Position numbers and translations under genes: made by a program. Source: JALHSW01 sp038321755 (GTDB lineage: Bacteria; Actinomycetota; Acidimicrobiia; IMCC26256; PALSA-555). From it: a stretch of DNA of 54,577 bases. The notes beneath the pieces are model-generated. The model was not told where the DNA came from, made no database searches, and worked only from the letters and a program-made list of their open reading frames with translations. Shown here piece by piece: positions 43,277 to 50,950 of the stretch. The stretch lies in the NCBI GenBank assembly GCA_038321755.1, contig JBBQFJ010000003.1, forward strand, positions 1-54,577, read 5' to 3'. The number at the start of each line of letters is the position of its first letter. Position 1 is the stretch's first letter.

Positions 43277-44047
43277 GTGACCGACGCCCCCACGACGCCG
43301 AGCCCTGCGCCGACGACGCCCACGAAGCATCACAAGAAGTGGTGGATCGTCGGCGTCGTCGCCGCGCTGCTCGTGGTGCTCGCGGGCGTCGCGGTCTGGT
43401 ACTTCGTGTTCCGCGACGACGCCCCGCCGGCGGTCGACATCGAGAAGGCGTCGCAATCGGTCGACGAGAAGCCCAACCCGTCGAACGGAACCACTTCGTT
43501 GAGCGGCACCTGGAAGGTGGATGACAGCATCGGGTCGTTCGACGACTTCTCGAGCGCGTTCGTGGGATACCGCGTGAAGGAGGAGATCGCCGGCGTGGGG
43601 GCCAAGACCGCGACCGGGCGCACGCCCGACGTCACCGGCACGATGGTCATCGACGGGACGACCGCGACGTCCGTCGACATCAAGGCCGACCTCTCGACCC
43701 TGCAGAGCAACGAGTCGTTCCGAGACGACGCGATCCGGAATCAGGCCCTGGAGACCAACCAGTTCCCGACGGCGGAGTTCACGCTCACCAAACCGATCGA
43801 CTTCGGATCAGTCCCGGCCGACGGCAAGGCGGTCAGCGTCACAGCGACCGGAAGGCTGACGCTGCACGGCGTCACGAACACGGTCACGACCCAGCTCGAC
43901 GCGAAGCTCGTGAAGGGCGTGATCGTGGTCACCGGCCTGGTCGACATCCAGTTCGCCGACTACGGCGTCGAGAAGCCGGTGTCGGCTCGGGTGCTGTCGA
44001 TCGAGGACCGAGGCCAGATGGAGCTGCAGCTCTTCTTCACCAAGTAG
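43277..44047 (+). CDS. Membrane-anchored YceI-family protein
   Basis: A 256-residue protein. A short Pro/Thr-rich cytoplasmic head, a membrane helix at about 24-44 (IVGVVAALLVVLAGVAVWYFVF), then a YceI lipocalin-like barrel beginning LSGTWKVDDSIGSF, with VGYRVKEEIAG, FRDDAIRNQALETNQFPTAEFTLTKP, TGRLTLHGVTNTV and the C-terminal VEKPVSARVLSIEDRG. YceI barrels bind polyprenyl or amphiphilic chains. AGGAG precedes the GTG at 43277. Confidence 0.88.
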   Translation: MTDAPTTPSPAPTTPTKHHKKWWIVGVVAALLVVLAGVAVWYFVFRDDAPPAVDIEKASQSVDEKPNPSNGTTSLSGTWKVDDSIGSFDDFSSAFVGYRVKEEIAGVGAKTATGRTPDVTGTMVIDGTTATSVDIKADLSTLQSNESFRDDAIRNQALETNQFPTAEFTLTKPIDFGSVPADGKAVSVTATGRLTLHGVTNTVTTQLDAKLVKGVIVVTGLVDIQFADYGVEKPVSARVLSIEDRGQMELQLFFTK

Positions 44048-44094
44048 GGCGGCGGGTTCAAGGGTCGCCCCGGAATCGCCGACATGATGGGGTG

Positions 44095-45318
44095 ATGCTT
44101 CGTCGAGTCGGGACTCGTGGCGCGCTCGTCGGGGCGGTGGCGATCCTCCTGGCGGCGTGCGCTCCGATCGTGACGACGGTCGCGCCGGGCCCGAACGCGA
44201 CGACGACCACCAGCACGACCGCTTCCTCCGGCGCCTGCGCGGCGGGCCCGATCGCGGCACGCGTCGTCGCCGGGCTCTCCGACTTCACCGGCTGGTTGGC
44301 ACGAGAGCACGTCAACGGTGTGATCGGCGAGGTCGGTTGGCCCGGCACCGGCGCTGATCAGGCCGCATGGGCCACAGTCGCGACCAAGTGGTTCCAGGTC
44401 GCCGACACTGCGGACGTCGGCGCGCTCGTGTGGGCCACCGGAGAGTGGTGGCAGACCTCCTACAAGCTCTCGCCCTACGTCGCGCCGTCCGACGGCGCGC
44501 CCGTGTCGGTCGCCCGCCCCGGCGCGTCCGTCCTCGAAGCACACCTGACCCACGGCGGCATCACCGGCGCGCCCGCGTGGCGCGGGGTCACCATCGCGGG
44601 CGGCGAGTTCGGCTCGGACGGACCGCTGACGAGCCCGTCCCCCTACTCGAACCTCAACCCCGGCGTCTACGACACCAACTACCACTTCGACCAGGCCGGG
44701 ACGTTCACGTACCTCGCATCGCGTGGCATCACGGTCGTCCGCATCCCCTTCCGGTGGGAGACCGTCCAGCGCTCGCCGTTCGCCGCACTGGACGCGACGG
44801 AGATGGCGCGTCTGCACGCCGTCGTCGACCGCGCCCACGCAGCCGGTCTGTCGGTGCTGCTCGACGTGCACAACTACGGCGCGTACTGGTTGGACCAGAG
44901 CGGCTCGGGCGTCCGCCGCGGCATCGGCTCGAGCCAGGTCTCGCAGGCCGCGTTCGCGGATCTGTGGTCACGCCTGGCGACCTCGTTCGCGTCGACGGCC
45001 GGCGTCGCGGGCTACGGGCTGATGAACGAGCCGGTGAACATCCCGGGCGGCGTGACCACGTGGGAGCAGGCCTCGCAGCTGGCCGTGACCGCGATCCGTA
45101 TGGTCGACGCGCACACGACGGTGGTCGTCGGTGGCTACGAATGGTCGGGTGCGACGGGATGGTCGGCCCGACACCCGCACGCATGGATCGCCGATCCGTC
45201 GAACAATGTGCGGTACGAAGCGCACCAGTACTTCGACGAGGACGGTTCCGGCTCGTACGCGCAGAGCTACGCCACCGAGGTTGCCCACGCCGGTGCGTGG
45301 GCGTCGTCACCCTGTTGA
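44095..45318 (+). CDS. GH5-family glycoside hydrolase lipoprotein, apparently circularly permuted
   Basis: A 407-residue lipoprotein (lipobox LLAAC, Cys22) with a Thr-rich linker. The first half of the mature part contains what is normally the end of a GH5 barrel: GVIGEVGWPG with the nucleophile Glu79, then LVWATGEWW and YKLSPY. A linker leads to what is normally the start: VTIAGGEFGSDG, NYHFDQAGTFTYLASRGITVVRIPFRWE, LLDVHNYGAYW, GYGLMNEP with acid/base Glu312, and YEAHQYFD, ending 28 residues later. Both catalytic residues are present in inverted order. Probably cellulase or beta-glycanase activity at the cell surface. A GTG one codon upstream is an alternative start. Confidence 0.85.
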   Translation: MLRRVGTRGALVGAVAILLAACAPIVTTVAPGPNATTTTSTTASSGACAAGPIAARVVAGLSDFTGWLAREHVNGVIGEVGWPGTGADQAAWATVATKWFQVADTADVGALVWATGEWWQTSYKLSPYVAPSDGAPVSVARPGASVLEAHLTHGGITGAPAWRGVTIAGGEFGSDGPLTSPSPYSNLNPGVYDTNYHFDQAGTFTYLASRGITVVRIPFRWETVQRSPFAALDATEMARLHAVVDRAHAAGLSVLLDVHNYGAYWLDQSGSGVRRGIGSSQVSQAAFADLWSRLATSFASTAGVAGYGLMNEPVNIPGGVTTWEQASQLAVTAIRMVDAHTTVVVGGYEWSGATGWSARHPHAWIADPSNNVRYEAHQYFDEDGSGSYAQSYATEVAHAGAWASSPC

Positions 45319-45702
45319 ACGTGGCGTCACCCGCACCGCGAGCACCGGGATCTCCTCGAGGAGCTGGTCGAAGTCGAGCCGACCGATGAACGCGATCACG
45401 ACGGGCGTGGTCGCGACCGCGGTAGCGCTTCGACGCGCGTCGGCCTCGCGGAGCGCGACCTCACCGAGGTGATCGCCGGGACCCAGGGTGGCGAGCAGCT
45501 CCTCACCGTGACGCACCTCGACCTCACCTTCGAGCACGATCATCAGCTCGTCGCCCCGCTCCCCCTCTTTCGTGAGCACCTCGCCCGACGGTTCGTGGAG
45601 GTGGCCGGCGACGCGAGCGATCCGCGCGTGCTCATCATCAGAGAGCCCTGCGAAGAGCGGCACGCGTGCGAGCTTCGCCTGGAACTCCCGGCGGCGCATC
45701 AT
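45307..45702 (-). CDS. Cyclic-nucleotide-binding-type domain protein
   Basis: A 131-residue stand-alone cNMP-binding domain. It begins FQAKLARVPLFAGLSDDEHARIA, with GERGDELMIVLEGEVEVRH and GDHLGEVALREADARRSATAVA as the phosphate-binding cassette; the Arg and GE are present. No DNA-binding domain is fused, so it is not a Crp regulator. Last gene of the redox operon; its start overlaps the ferredoxin stop. The last 12 nt overlap the end of the convergent GH5 gene. It may gate the redox complex by nucleotide binding. Confidence 0.82.
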   Translation of the reverse strand: MMRRREFQAKLARVPLFAGLSDDEHARIARVAGHLHEPSGEVLTKEGERGDELMIVLEGEVEVRHGEELLATLGPGDHLGEVALREADARRSATAVATTPVVIAFIGRLDFDQLLEEIPVLAVRVTPRSTG

Positions 45703-45899
45703 CGGGCATCGAGGTGGAGCGCGAGCTTCGGACAGGCCTGGACCGCGCGTCGAGCGTGCTTGAGCAGCGACTTCGGTACTGGGTCCGAGTTGAAGATCGG
45801 GTAGCCCCAGTCGTCGACACGGATGAGCTCCGGCAGGAGCTCCGCGCAGACTCCGTGCCCGTCACACTCGATCCAGTCGACCCGCAGATGCTCGCTCAT
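45699..45899 (-). CDS. Small ferredoxin, P450-type
   Basis: A 66-residue ferredoxin. The cluster ligands are in IECDGHGVCAELLPEL and the late ACPKLALHL, the arrangement of actinobacterial single-cluster ferredoxins, often [3Fe-4S], that serve P450s. Its ATG overlaps the NuoF-like gene stop (ATGA), so it probably exchanges electrons with that flavoprotein, and might also serve the P450 encoded at 31-32 kb. Confidence 0.86.
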   Translation of the reverse strand: MSEHLRVDWIECDGHGVCAELLPELIRVDDWGYPIFNSDPVPKSLLKHARRAVQACPKLALHLDAR

Positions 45900-47227
45900 C
45901 GCCACCCCTCGACTCGAGCGCTCGGGAGAGGGAGCACCGGCGGCGGCGCGCTCAGGCACCGCCCGAGCTCGGCGTGCCGAGCCACCTCGTCGGCAAACAC
46001 CTCGAGTGTGCTGGCGACGAACCTGACCACCCCGTCCGGATAGCTGCACGCTCCTCGTCCCGGGATCTCCCCGCACCACCGATGGAGTCGATCGAGGTCA
46101 CGCGGCTGGTGCTTGCCCGACGCGACGAGCTCCAGAGAGTCGGCGAGCGCGGCCAACCCGAACTTGCAGGGTCCGCACTGTCCGGCGCTCTCCCCGGCGA
46201 GGTATCGCGCGATCCGCGCGGACGCGATGAGTCCGCAGTGACCGGCCGGGAACGCCACGACGACCCCGCAACCGAGACTGGCGCCGACGCTTCGGAGCGC
46301 AACGTTCGTCAGCGGCAGGTCGAGCGCTCGCTCCGCGGCGATCCAGCTGCCGTAGTACCCGCCGACCAGGACGGCCGAGAGCTCGTGCGTCACGCCGCCA
46401 CTCGCGATCACGTCGCGCAACGGCGTTCCGAGTGCCACCTCGCACACGCCGGGCTGGTGGACCGCACCACCGATCGTGACGAGCATCGAGCCAGGGTCTT
46501 CGGCGGTACCGACCGCTCGGAACCAGTCGGGACCGAAGCGTGCGATCTGCGCGACGTGCGCGAGGGTCTCTACGTTCTGCACGAGCGTCGGTCGCCCGCT
46601 GACCCCGCGCTCGAAGGGTCGCGGCGGCACCGCAACCGGCTGGGCCGGGCCGCCGTTCAGAAAGTTGACGAGCGCGGTCTCCTCGCCCGCGACGTAGCGG
46701 CTCGGGAGGTCGACGAGGCGAAACCGCACGCGATCGATCCCCAGATGGTTCCGCGCGCCGATCGCGTGTGCGACCGACCGGAGCGCGTAGCGAGCGTTGC
46801 GGTCGATGACGATGATCGCTTCGTCAGCACCGACAGCCTCTGCGGCAAGCGCTGCGCCGTCGAGCACGAGGTGCGGCGCGAACGAGAGCAGCAGCTCGTC
46901 CTTCGCGCTCGCCGGCTCTCCTTCGGACCCGTTGGCGACCACGATGGCACCACCGCGGTGCTCCGCGACCGCGCGCATCTTCCGTCCGGCCGGGAACGCG
47001 CCACCACCGCGCCCCCGCAGTCCGCTGGCCTCGACGCTCGCGACGAGCGGGCCGGCACCACGTCGGCGGGGCCCGCGCCACGGCACCGGGCCATAGCGTT
47101 CGCAATGCTCCTCGAGGCCGACGGGCTCACCGCCGCCGACCCCGGCGAGCAGGCGAGGGAGCTGCGCTGGCACCGGCGCGGGTCCCGTCGACCCGATCAC
47201 ACCACGGTCGCTCGCGAGCCGGCTCAC
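45896..47227 (-). CDS. NuoF-like FMN/Fe-S flavoprotein with SLBB domain
   Basis: A 443-residue protein like the NADH-binding subunit of complex I. The FMN/NADH motif is GLRGRGGGAFPAGRKM, then ANGSEGEPASAKDELLL, PTLVQNVETLAHV, an SLBB-like stretch (PGVCEVALGTPLRDVI) and a C-terminal Fe-S region ESAGQCGPCKFG with GRGACSYPDG. The first N3 cysteine (ESCG in NuoF) is Ala, leaving three of four ligands. There is no NuoE or NuoG. The genes either side overlap it: a ferric-reductase-type membrane protein upstream (GTGA) and a ferredoxin downstream. Probably moves electrons between NAD(P)H, ferredoxin and membrane haems. Confidence 0.85.
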   Translation of the reverse strand: MSRLASDRGVIGSTGPAPVPAQLPRLLAGVGGGEPVGLEEHCERYGPVPWRGPRRRGAGPLVASVEASGLRGRGGGAFPAGRKMRAVAEHRGGAIVVANGSEGEPASAKDELLLSFAPHLVLDGAALAAEAVGADEAIIVIDRNARYALRSVAHAIGARNHLGIDRVRFRLVDLPSRYVAGEETALVNFLNGGPAQPVAVPPRPFERGVSGRPTLVQNVETLAHVAQIARFGPDWFRAVGTAEDPGSMLVTIGGAVHQPGVCEVALGTPLRDVIASGGVTHELSAVLVGGYYGSWIAAERALDLPLTNVALRSVGASLGCGVVVAFPAGHCGLIASARIARYLAGESAGQCGPCKFGLAALADSLELVASGKHQPRDLDRLHRWCGEIPGRGACSYPDGVVRFVASTLEVFADEVARHAELGRCLSAPPPVLPLPSARVEGWR

Positions 47228-48363
47228 CGGCTGACTCCACGCGAGCCGGGCGATGTCGCCTGCAGCTGGCCGGTCACGCGCTGCTGTGCATCGATCCGAA
47301 CCGAGATGGTGAGCTGGAGCTGCTGCCCGCTCGAGCTGCGAACCGACGCGACGATCAGGTTGCCCTCGAGGCTCGAGACCTCACCGTCGTAGACCGCGGC
47401 TTGCGTCTCGGTTCCGAGTCGTACCCGGCTGGCCTCCATGGCGACGCCGCCGCCAGCCGCTGGCTCGCCCTGCAGGGCGACGGTCAAGACGCCCGTTGCG
47501 CCACCGGAGAGGCGAGTGTCGAGGCGGAGCGTGACCAGGCCGTTGGCGTCGGGCGACGAGGTCGACAACGTCCCGTCGACCTGCGCGTCGAACGGCGCCG
47601 AGGGCAAGCCGATCTCGGGAGCACGCGTCGTCGGGGTGGTCGGAGCAGACGACGAGCCGCCGGTCGTCCGGCCCGAGGCGAGCAGCCTGGAAGGCGTGCC
47701 GGCTGCGTGCGCCCATCCGTCGGCCAGCGGGCCGGACACGAGCCAGACGACGAGGAGCAGTGGCACAACGATCGTCGCGGCGAGCCCGCCGACGCGCACG
47801 CCCACACGATCCTGCGGCGCGCGCGAGAGACGCCACCAGACCGCGACGATCACGAGCGCAACGCACGCGACGTTCAACGCGAGCATCGGCGTCGCCTTGG
47901 TGTCGGTCCCGCTCGCCAGACCATGGATCACCACGATCGGCCAGCAGACGTACGCGAACCAGTGCACGAAGCGCCAGGTGCGCTGGCCGATCCGGTAGCG
48001 CAACAGGCTCGTCACGACGAGCGCCAGGATCAGGTCGAATCCGATCGCTCCGAGCCCGAGCCAGAACGGCCGGTACCCGGACAGGAACGGGATGAACACG
48101 TCCTTCCAACCGATCGGCGCGAACCCGTCGACGACGACGGTCGTCACGTGCACGCCGATGAGCACGACGGCGAGCAGGGAGATGTTCCGGTGCACGAGCT
48201 GGGTCACGAACCGGGGCCAGCGCGGGCTGCTCCAGCGCACCGACGCGACGATGCCGCCCGCGACCGTCAGCGTGAGCAGGACGAGCGCGGTGATGCCGGA
48301 CGCGCGAGCCAGGTACCACATGATCGCGGGGCCGCTCGCGCCGAGGATCGGGCTCGGGTTCAC
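47224..48363 (-). CDS. Ferric-reductase-like transmembrane cytochrome with C-terminal extracytoplasmic domain
   Basis: A 379-residue protein. The N-terminal part has about six helices with a ferric-reductase-like pattern and paired His that could bind haem: LVHRNISLLAVVLIGVHVTTVV and FVHWFAYVCWPIVVIHGL. A Ser/Thr/Pro linker (SSSAPTTPTTRAPE) leads to a C-terminal beta-rich domain of about 120 residues with no recognised family. It would pass electrons across the membrane. GTG start overlaps the preceding gene's stop, and its own stop overlaps the NuoF-like gene. Confidence 0.8.
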   Translation of the reverse strand: MNPSPILGASGPAIMWYLARASGITALVLLTLTVAGGIVASVRWSSPRWPRFVTQLVHRNISLLAVVLIGVHVTTVVVDGFAPIGWKDVFIPFLSGYRPFWLGLGAIGFDLILALVVTSLLRYRIGQRTWRFVHWFAYVCWPIVVIHGLASGTDTKATPMLALNVACVALVIVAVWWRLSRAPQDRVGVRVGGLAATIVVPLLLVVWLVSGPLADGWAHAAGTPSRLLASGRTTGGSSSAPTTPTTRAPEIGLPSAPFDAQVDGTLSTSSPDANGLVTLRLDTRLSGGATGVLTVALQGEPAAGGGVAMEASRVRLGTETQAAVYDGEVSSLEGNLIVASVRSSSGQQLQLTISVRIDAQQRVTGQLQATSPGSRGVSR

Positions 48364-48710
48364 GACCCGCGCGAGGAGGTGTTCGGAAGTGGCGCCGAAC
48401 GACGGGTTGGCACGGGAAGCGGTTCGGGTGCGGGCTCGGTCGACGGAGTCGTGTCGCGCGAAGGACCCGGGTCGGCTGACGGAGCGGGGGCTGGGAGGGT
48501 CTCACTGGTGATCAGCGGCGCGGCAGGCGTGGCGACACTCGGCCGCGCCGCGCGCGAGCCGCTCCCAGTCGCGGCGCCCGCGGCAACGAAGGTGACGACC
48601 GCCGTGAGCGCTACGGCCCCGGCGGCGAGCCATCGAGTGACGCGGCCGACCATTCGGAGGCCGTCGTCGCGCTTGCCCACGCCCAGTGGTCCCATGGTGC
48701 TCACTCTCAT
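48360..48710 (-). CDS. Pro-rich single-pass membrane protein heading the redox operon
   Basis: A 116-residue protein with one helix (WLAAGAVALTAVVTFVAAGA) and a Pro/Ser/Thr-rich exported tail (PAPAPSADPGPSRDTTPS and TEPAPEPLPVPTRR). Not recognised. Its stop overlaps the GTG of the ferric-reductase-like gene, so it is part of the operon. The ATG at 48695 is an alternative start. A partner anchoring or extending the redox complex is possible. Confidence 0.55.
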   Translation of the reverse strand: MRVSTMGPLGVGKRDDGLRMVGRVTRWLAAGAVALTAVVTFVAAGAATGSGSRAARPSVATPAAPLITSETLPAPAPSADPGPSRDTTPSTEPAPEPLPVPTRRSAPLPNTSSRGS

Positions 48711-48920
48711 CGGCCCCAGCCCCACTGCTTCCTCCCCAGGATGGCGCGGGCGCGACGCGACAACGCCCAAGAAAGTGGAAAGTCCTGACCAAGAAGCACG
48801 GGCTTTGCAGCCCGTCTTGGTGAACCGAGTCCGCGCTTCGCTCGTAGAGCAAGGCCGGACAATTCGTCGCCAGGCACCCGAGCAGGTCCCGAGCGACGGC
48901 ATAGGGTTTCGTCAGCCCCT

Positions 48921-48992
48921 GCCCCCGTAGCTCAGGGGATAGAGCATCGGTTTCCTAAACCGTGTGCCCAGGTTCGAATCCTGGCGGGGGCG
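48921..48992 (+). tRNA. tRNA-Arg (CCT)
   Basis: A 72-nt tRNA. Acceptor arms GCCCCCG/CGGGGGC pair fully with discriminator G; the D arm is GCTC-AGGGGATA-GAGC, and the T arm CCAGG-TTCGAAT-CCTGG is perfect. The anticodon loop TTCCTAA gives CCT, reading AGG. The outermost anticodon-stem pair (T27/T43) is mismatched. CCA is not encoded: CAA follows. An integrase gene begins about 100 nt downstream, so the 3' end of this gene is the likely attachment site. Confidence 0.95.
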
Positions 48993-49094
48993 CAAGCGTT
49001 TTCGCAGGTCAGCGCCTTGCACGTAGGTCGGAAGGCTCCGGAGTCACCCCGCCATCCCTAGCGCGTCCCTAGTTTCAGAAGGGACGGACCGCAA

Positions 49095-50361
49095 ATGGCG
49101 ACGATTCGAGAGCGCAAGCCGGGTGTCTGGGAGGTCCGGGCCTTCCTTCGGCCGCGACCCTCTCACCGGCCGGGAGCGCCAACGATCCCGGGTCGTGCGG
49201 GGCACGAAGCGTGACGCCCAGGCCCTCGCGGCCCGCATGGACGCAGAGCGCTCCCCCCACGGTCCCCCGACCCGCGACGCGACCCTGCGAGACCTCCTCG
49301 TCGCGTGGTGGGAGCACGGCCAGATGAACTGGTCGATCGCCACCGCCGCCGGGTACGAGTCACGCATCGGGATCATCGTCAACAGCCCCCTCGGGCACGT
49401 CCGTCTCGAGGAGCTCAGCACCCAGCGGCTCGACCGGTGGTACGCGGGGCTCATCGCCGCGGGGCAGAGCCCGGCGAACATCAAGAACCACCACTCGCTC
49501 CTCCGGCGCGCCTGTCAGCAGGGCCTCAAATGGGGGTGGCTCAACACGAACCCGGCGACCCTGGCCAGTCCCCCACGGGTCCTGCGTCCCCAGGTGCGGG
49601 CGATGCGCCCCGACGACGTCACGGCCGTGATCCGCGCCGCGAAGAAGATCTCGCCTCTCGCAGGCCTGATCCTGCGAATAGCAGCAGTCACTGGGGCCCG
49701 ACGCGGGGAGGTCGCGGGCCTGCAGTGGGACGACCTCGTCGAGGACCAGCTGACCATCGCACGCAGCATCACCATCGTTCCCGCGAACCCGGCCGCGGAC
49801 CGGCCGATCCCGAGCCTCATGGTCGGCCCGACCAAGACGCACGCGATCCGCAGCCTCACCCTCGACCCCGAGACCCGCGCGCTCATCGCCGAAAGACGAG
49901 CGGCGTGCGCCGCGGCCTCGGCAGAGCTCGGGGTACCGCTCGGTCCGTGGATGATCTCGAGCGACCCGCCCAATGATCGACCGGCGTCCCCCGAGTGGCT
50001 CTCGCGCCTGTGGCGGAAGTGCCGCAAGGCTGCTGGGATCGACGCGCGCTGGCGCTTGCATGACCTGCGCCACTGGGCCGCGACCTCGCTCATTGCCAGT
50101 GGCGAGGACGTCCGGCTCGTCGCCGGGCGCCTCGGCCACGCGCGCCCTGCCACGACGCTCGACGTGTACGCGCACTACGTTGAGCGGGGCGACGGACGTG
50201 CCGCGACGAAGCTTTCCAACCTCCTCGACCCCAACCCCGAACTGCGAGCAGATCGACTCGACCCACGACAAGGTGGCGTGCAGCCCGAACGCGCGCCGTC
50301 AGACGCGCGGCGTCCGCCGCGTCGCGACCGCACGCCCCGGAGCAAGCACCGGCCGAACTGA
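49095..50361 (+). pseudogene. Tyrosine recombinase integrase with apparent N-terminal frameshift
   Basis: A phage-type integrase. Catalytic residues are intact: TGARRGEVAGLQW (Arg), the beta-hairpin Lys in GPTKTHAIR, LHDLRHWAAT (HxxR), GRLGHARPATT (His) and DVYAHY (Tyr). The natural N-terminus MATIRERKPGVWEVRAF starts at an ATG (49095) with AAGGGACGG upstream, but the rest (GRDPLTGRERQRSR) is one base out of frame. One extra base near 49145-49150 (TTCCTTCGGCC) explains it. A GTG at 49123 could start a 412-residue product lacking the first strand. The C-terminus has an Arg/Pro-rich tail. Confidence 0.8.
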
Positions 50362-50419
50362 CCCCTCGACATGGGAGCCGGTTCGGCCGATGCGAGTCCC
50401 GTTGTTCGGCGCGTTCGAG

Positions 50420-50665
50420 TCAGTGAGTGAGGCTGCCGAGCTCGAAACCGTCGGCCAACCCGCGCAGGGTCACCGCGATGTAAACGACGACGTCGCTTGG
50501 GTCGTCACCCAGGCTCGCGAGCTCCTCGGCGAACAGGATCGCTCGTCGATCGAGGAAGGCGAAGATCGCGTGCGTCAGATCTCGTACGAAGAGAGAACCT
50601 GGCCCATCGAGCGGAGGCTCCGGGCCCCAGGCAGGATCGTCAACCGGGCGCGTAGGGTCGTCCAC
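50420..50665 (-). CDS. Small hypothetical protein
   Basis: An 81-residue protein from a GTG at 50665, chosen because GGAGG lies eight bases upstream; a TTG at 50680 would place the site inside the gene. The N-terminus is Asp/Pro-rich (DDPTRPVDDPAWGPEPPLDGP), followed by a helical part (HAIFAFLDRRAILFAEELASLGDD and VVVYIAVTLRGLADGF). Not recognised. Last minus-strand gene of the island cargo, downstream of a strong hairpin. Confidence 0.5.
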   Translation of the reverse strand: MDDPTRPVDDPAWGPEPPLDGPGSLFVRDLTHAIFAFLDRRAILFAEELASLGDDPSDVVVYIAVTLRGLADGFELGSLTH

Positions 50666-50695
50666 TGTCAGTACCTCCAAAGCAGGTGCTGGCCA

Positions 50696-50728
50696 GCCCC
50701 CGGGCCGGTTCCCGCCGGCGCCGGGGGC
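50696..50728. terminator. GC-rich hairpin between small island genes
   Basis: GCCCCCGG at 50696-50703 pairs with CCGGGGGC at 50721-50728, and an inner GCCGG pairs with CCGGC, around the loop TTCCCG. The 13-bp stem with one bulged base lies between the stop of a 71-residue gene (50735) and the start of the next (50665) on the minus strand. No T tract; it may end or attenuate transcription. Confidence 0.5.
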
Positions 50729-50734
50729 ACCTCA

Positions 50735-50950
50735 TCAATGAGGTCGCAGGAGGCGACCAGCCGCGGCGGACTGCGTGACGAACGAACGGCCACCCGTGGT
50801 ACACGAACGCTGCTTAGCGTTCATGAGGGCGCTCTCTTGGAAGGCGGCCTTGTCCTTGCCGCGCGCGTTCCGGAAGCCGACTGCAGACCAGACCAGGTAG
50901 TGGACTTCGTAGGCGAGGTGGCTCTGCAGCTGATCGGCGGTTATGGGCAC
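50735..50950 (-). CDS. Small hypothetical protein
   Basis: A 71-residue protein. The N-terminal half is helical (TADQLQSHLAYEVHYLVWSAVGF), the rest basic (NARGKDKAAFQES, AKQRSCTTGG). GTG at 50950 overlaps the upstream stop by one base (TAGTG), so it belongs with the 280-residue gene. Not recognised. Confidence 0.5.
   Translation of the reverse strand: MPITADQLQSHLAYEVHYLVWSAVGFRNARGKDKAAFQESALMNAKQRSCTTGGRSFVTQSAAAGRLLRPH

Noticed and set aside
44085..44094. Alternative starts of the GH5 gene at nearby ATG/GTG codons
   Set aside because: The ATG at 44085 is out of frame; the GTG at 44092 adds only one residue and cannot be distinguished, so the ATG at 44095 was kept.
50696..50728. The GC-rich hairpin as an integron attC site or element end
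   Set aside because: There are no integron core sites or integrase of that type, and the position between two minus-strand genes suits a terminator or attenuator.
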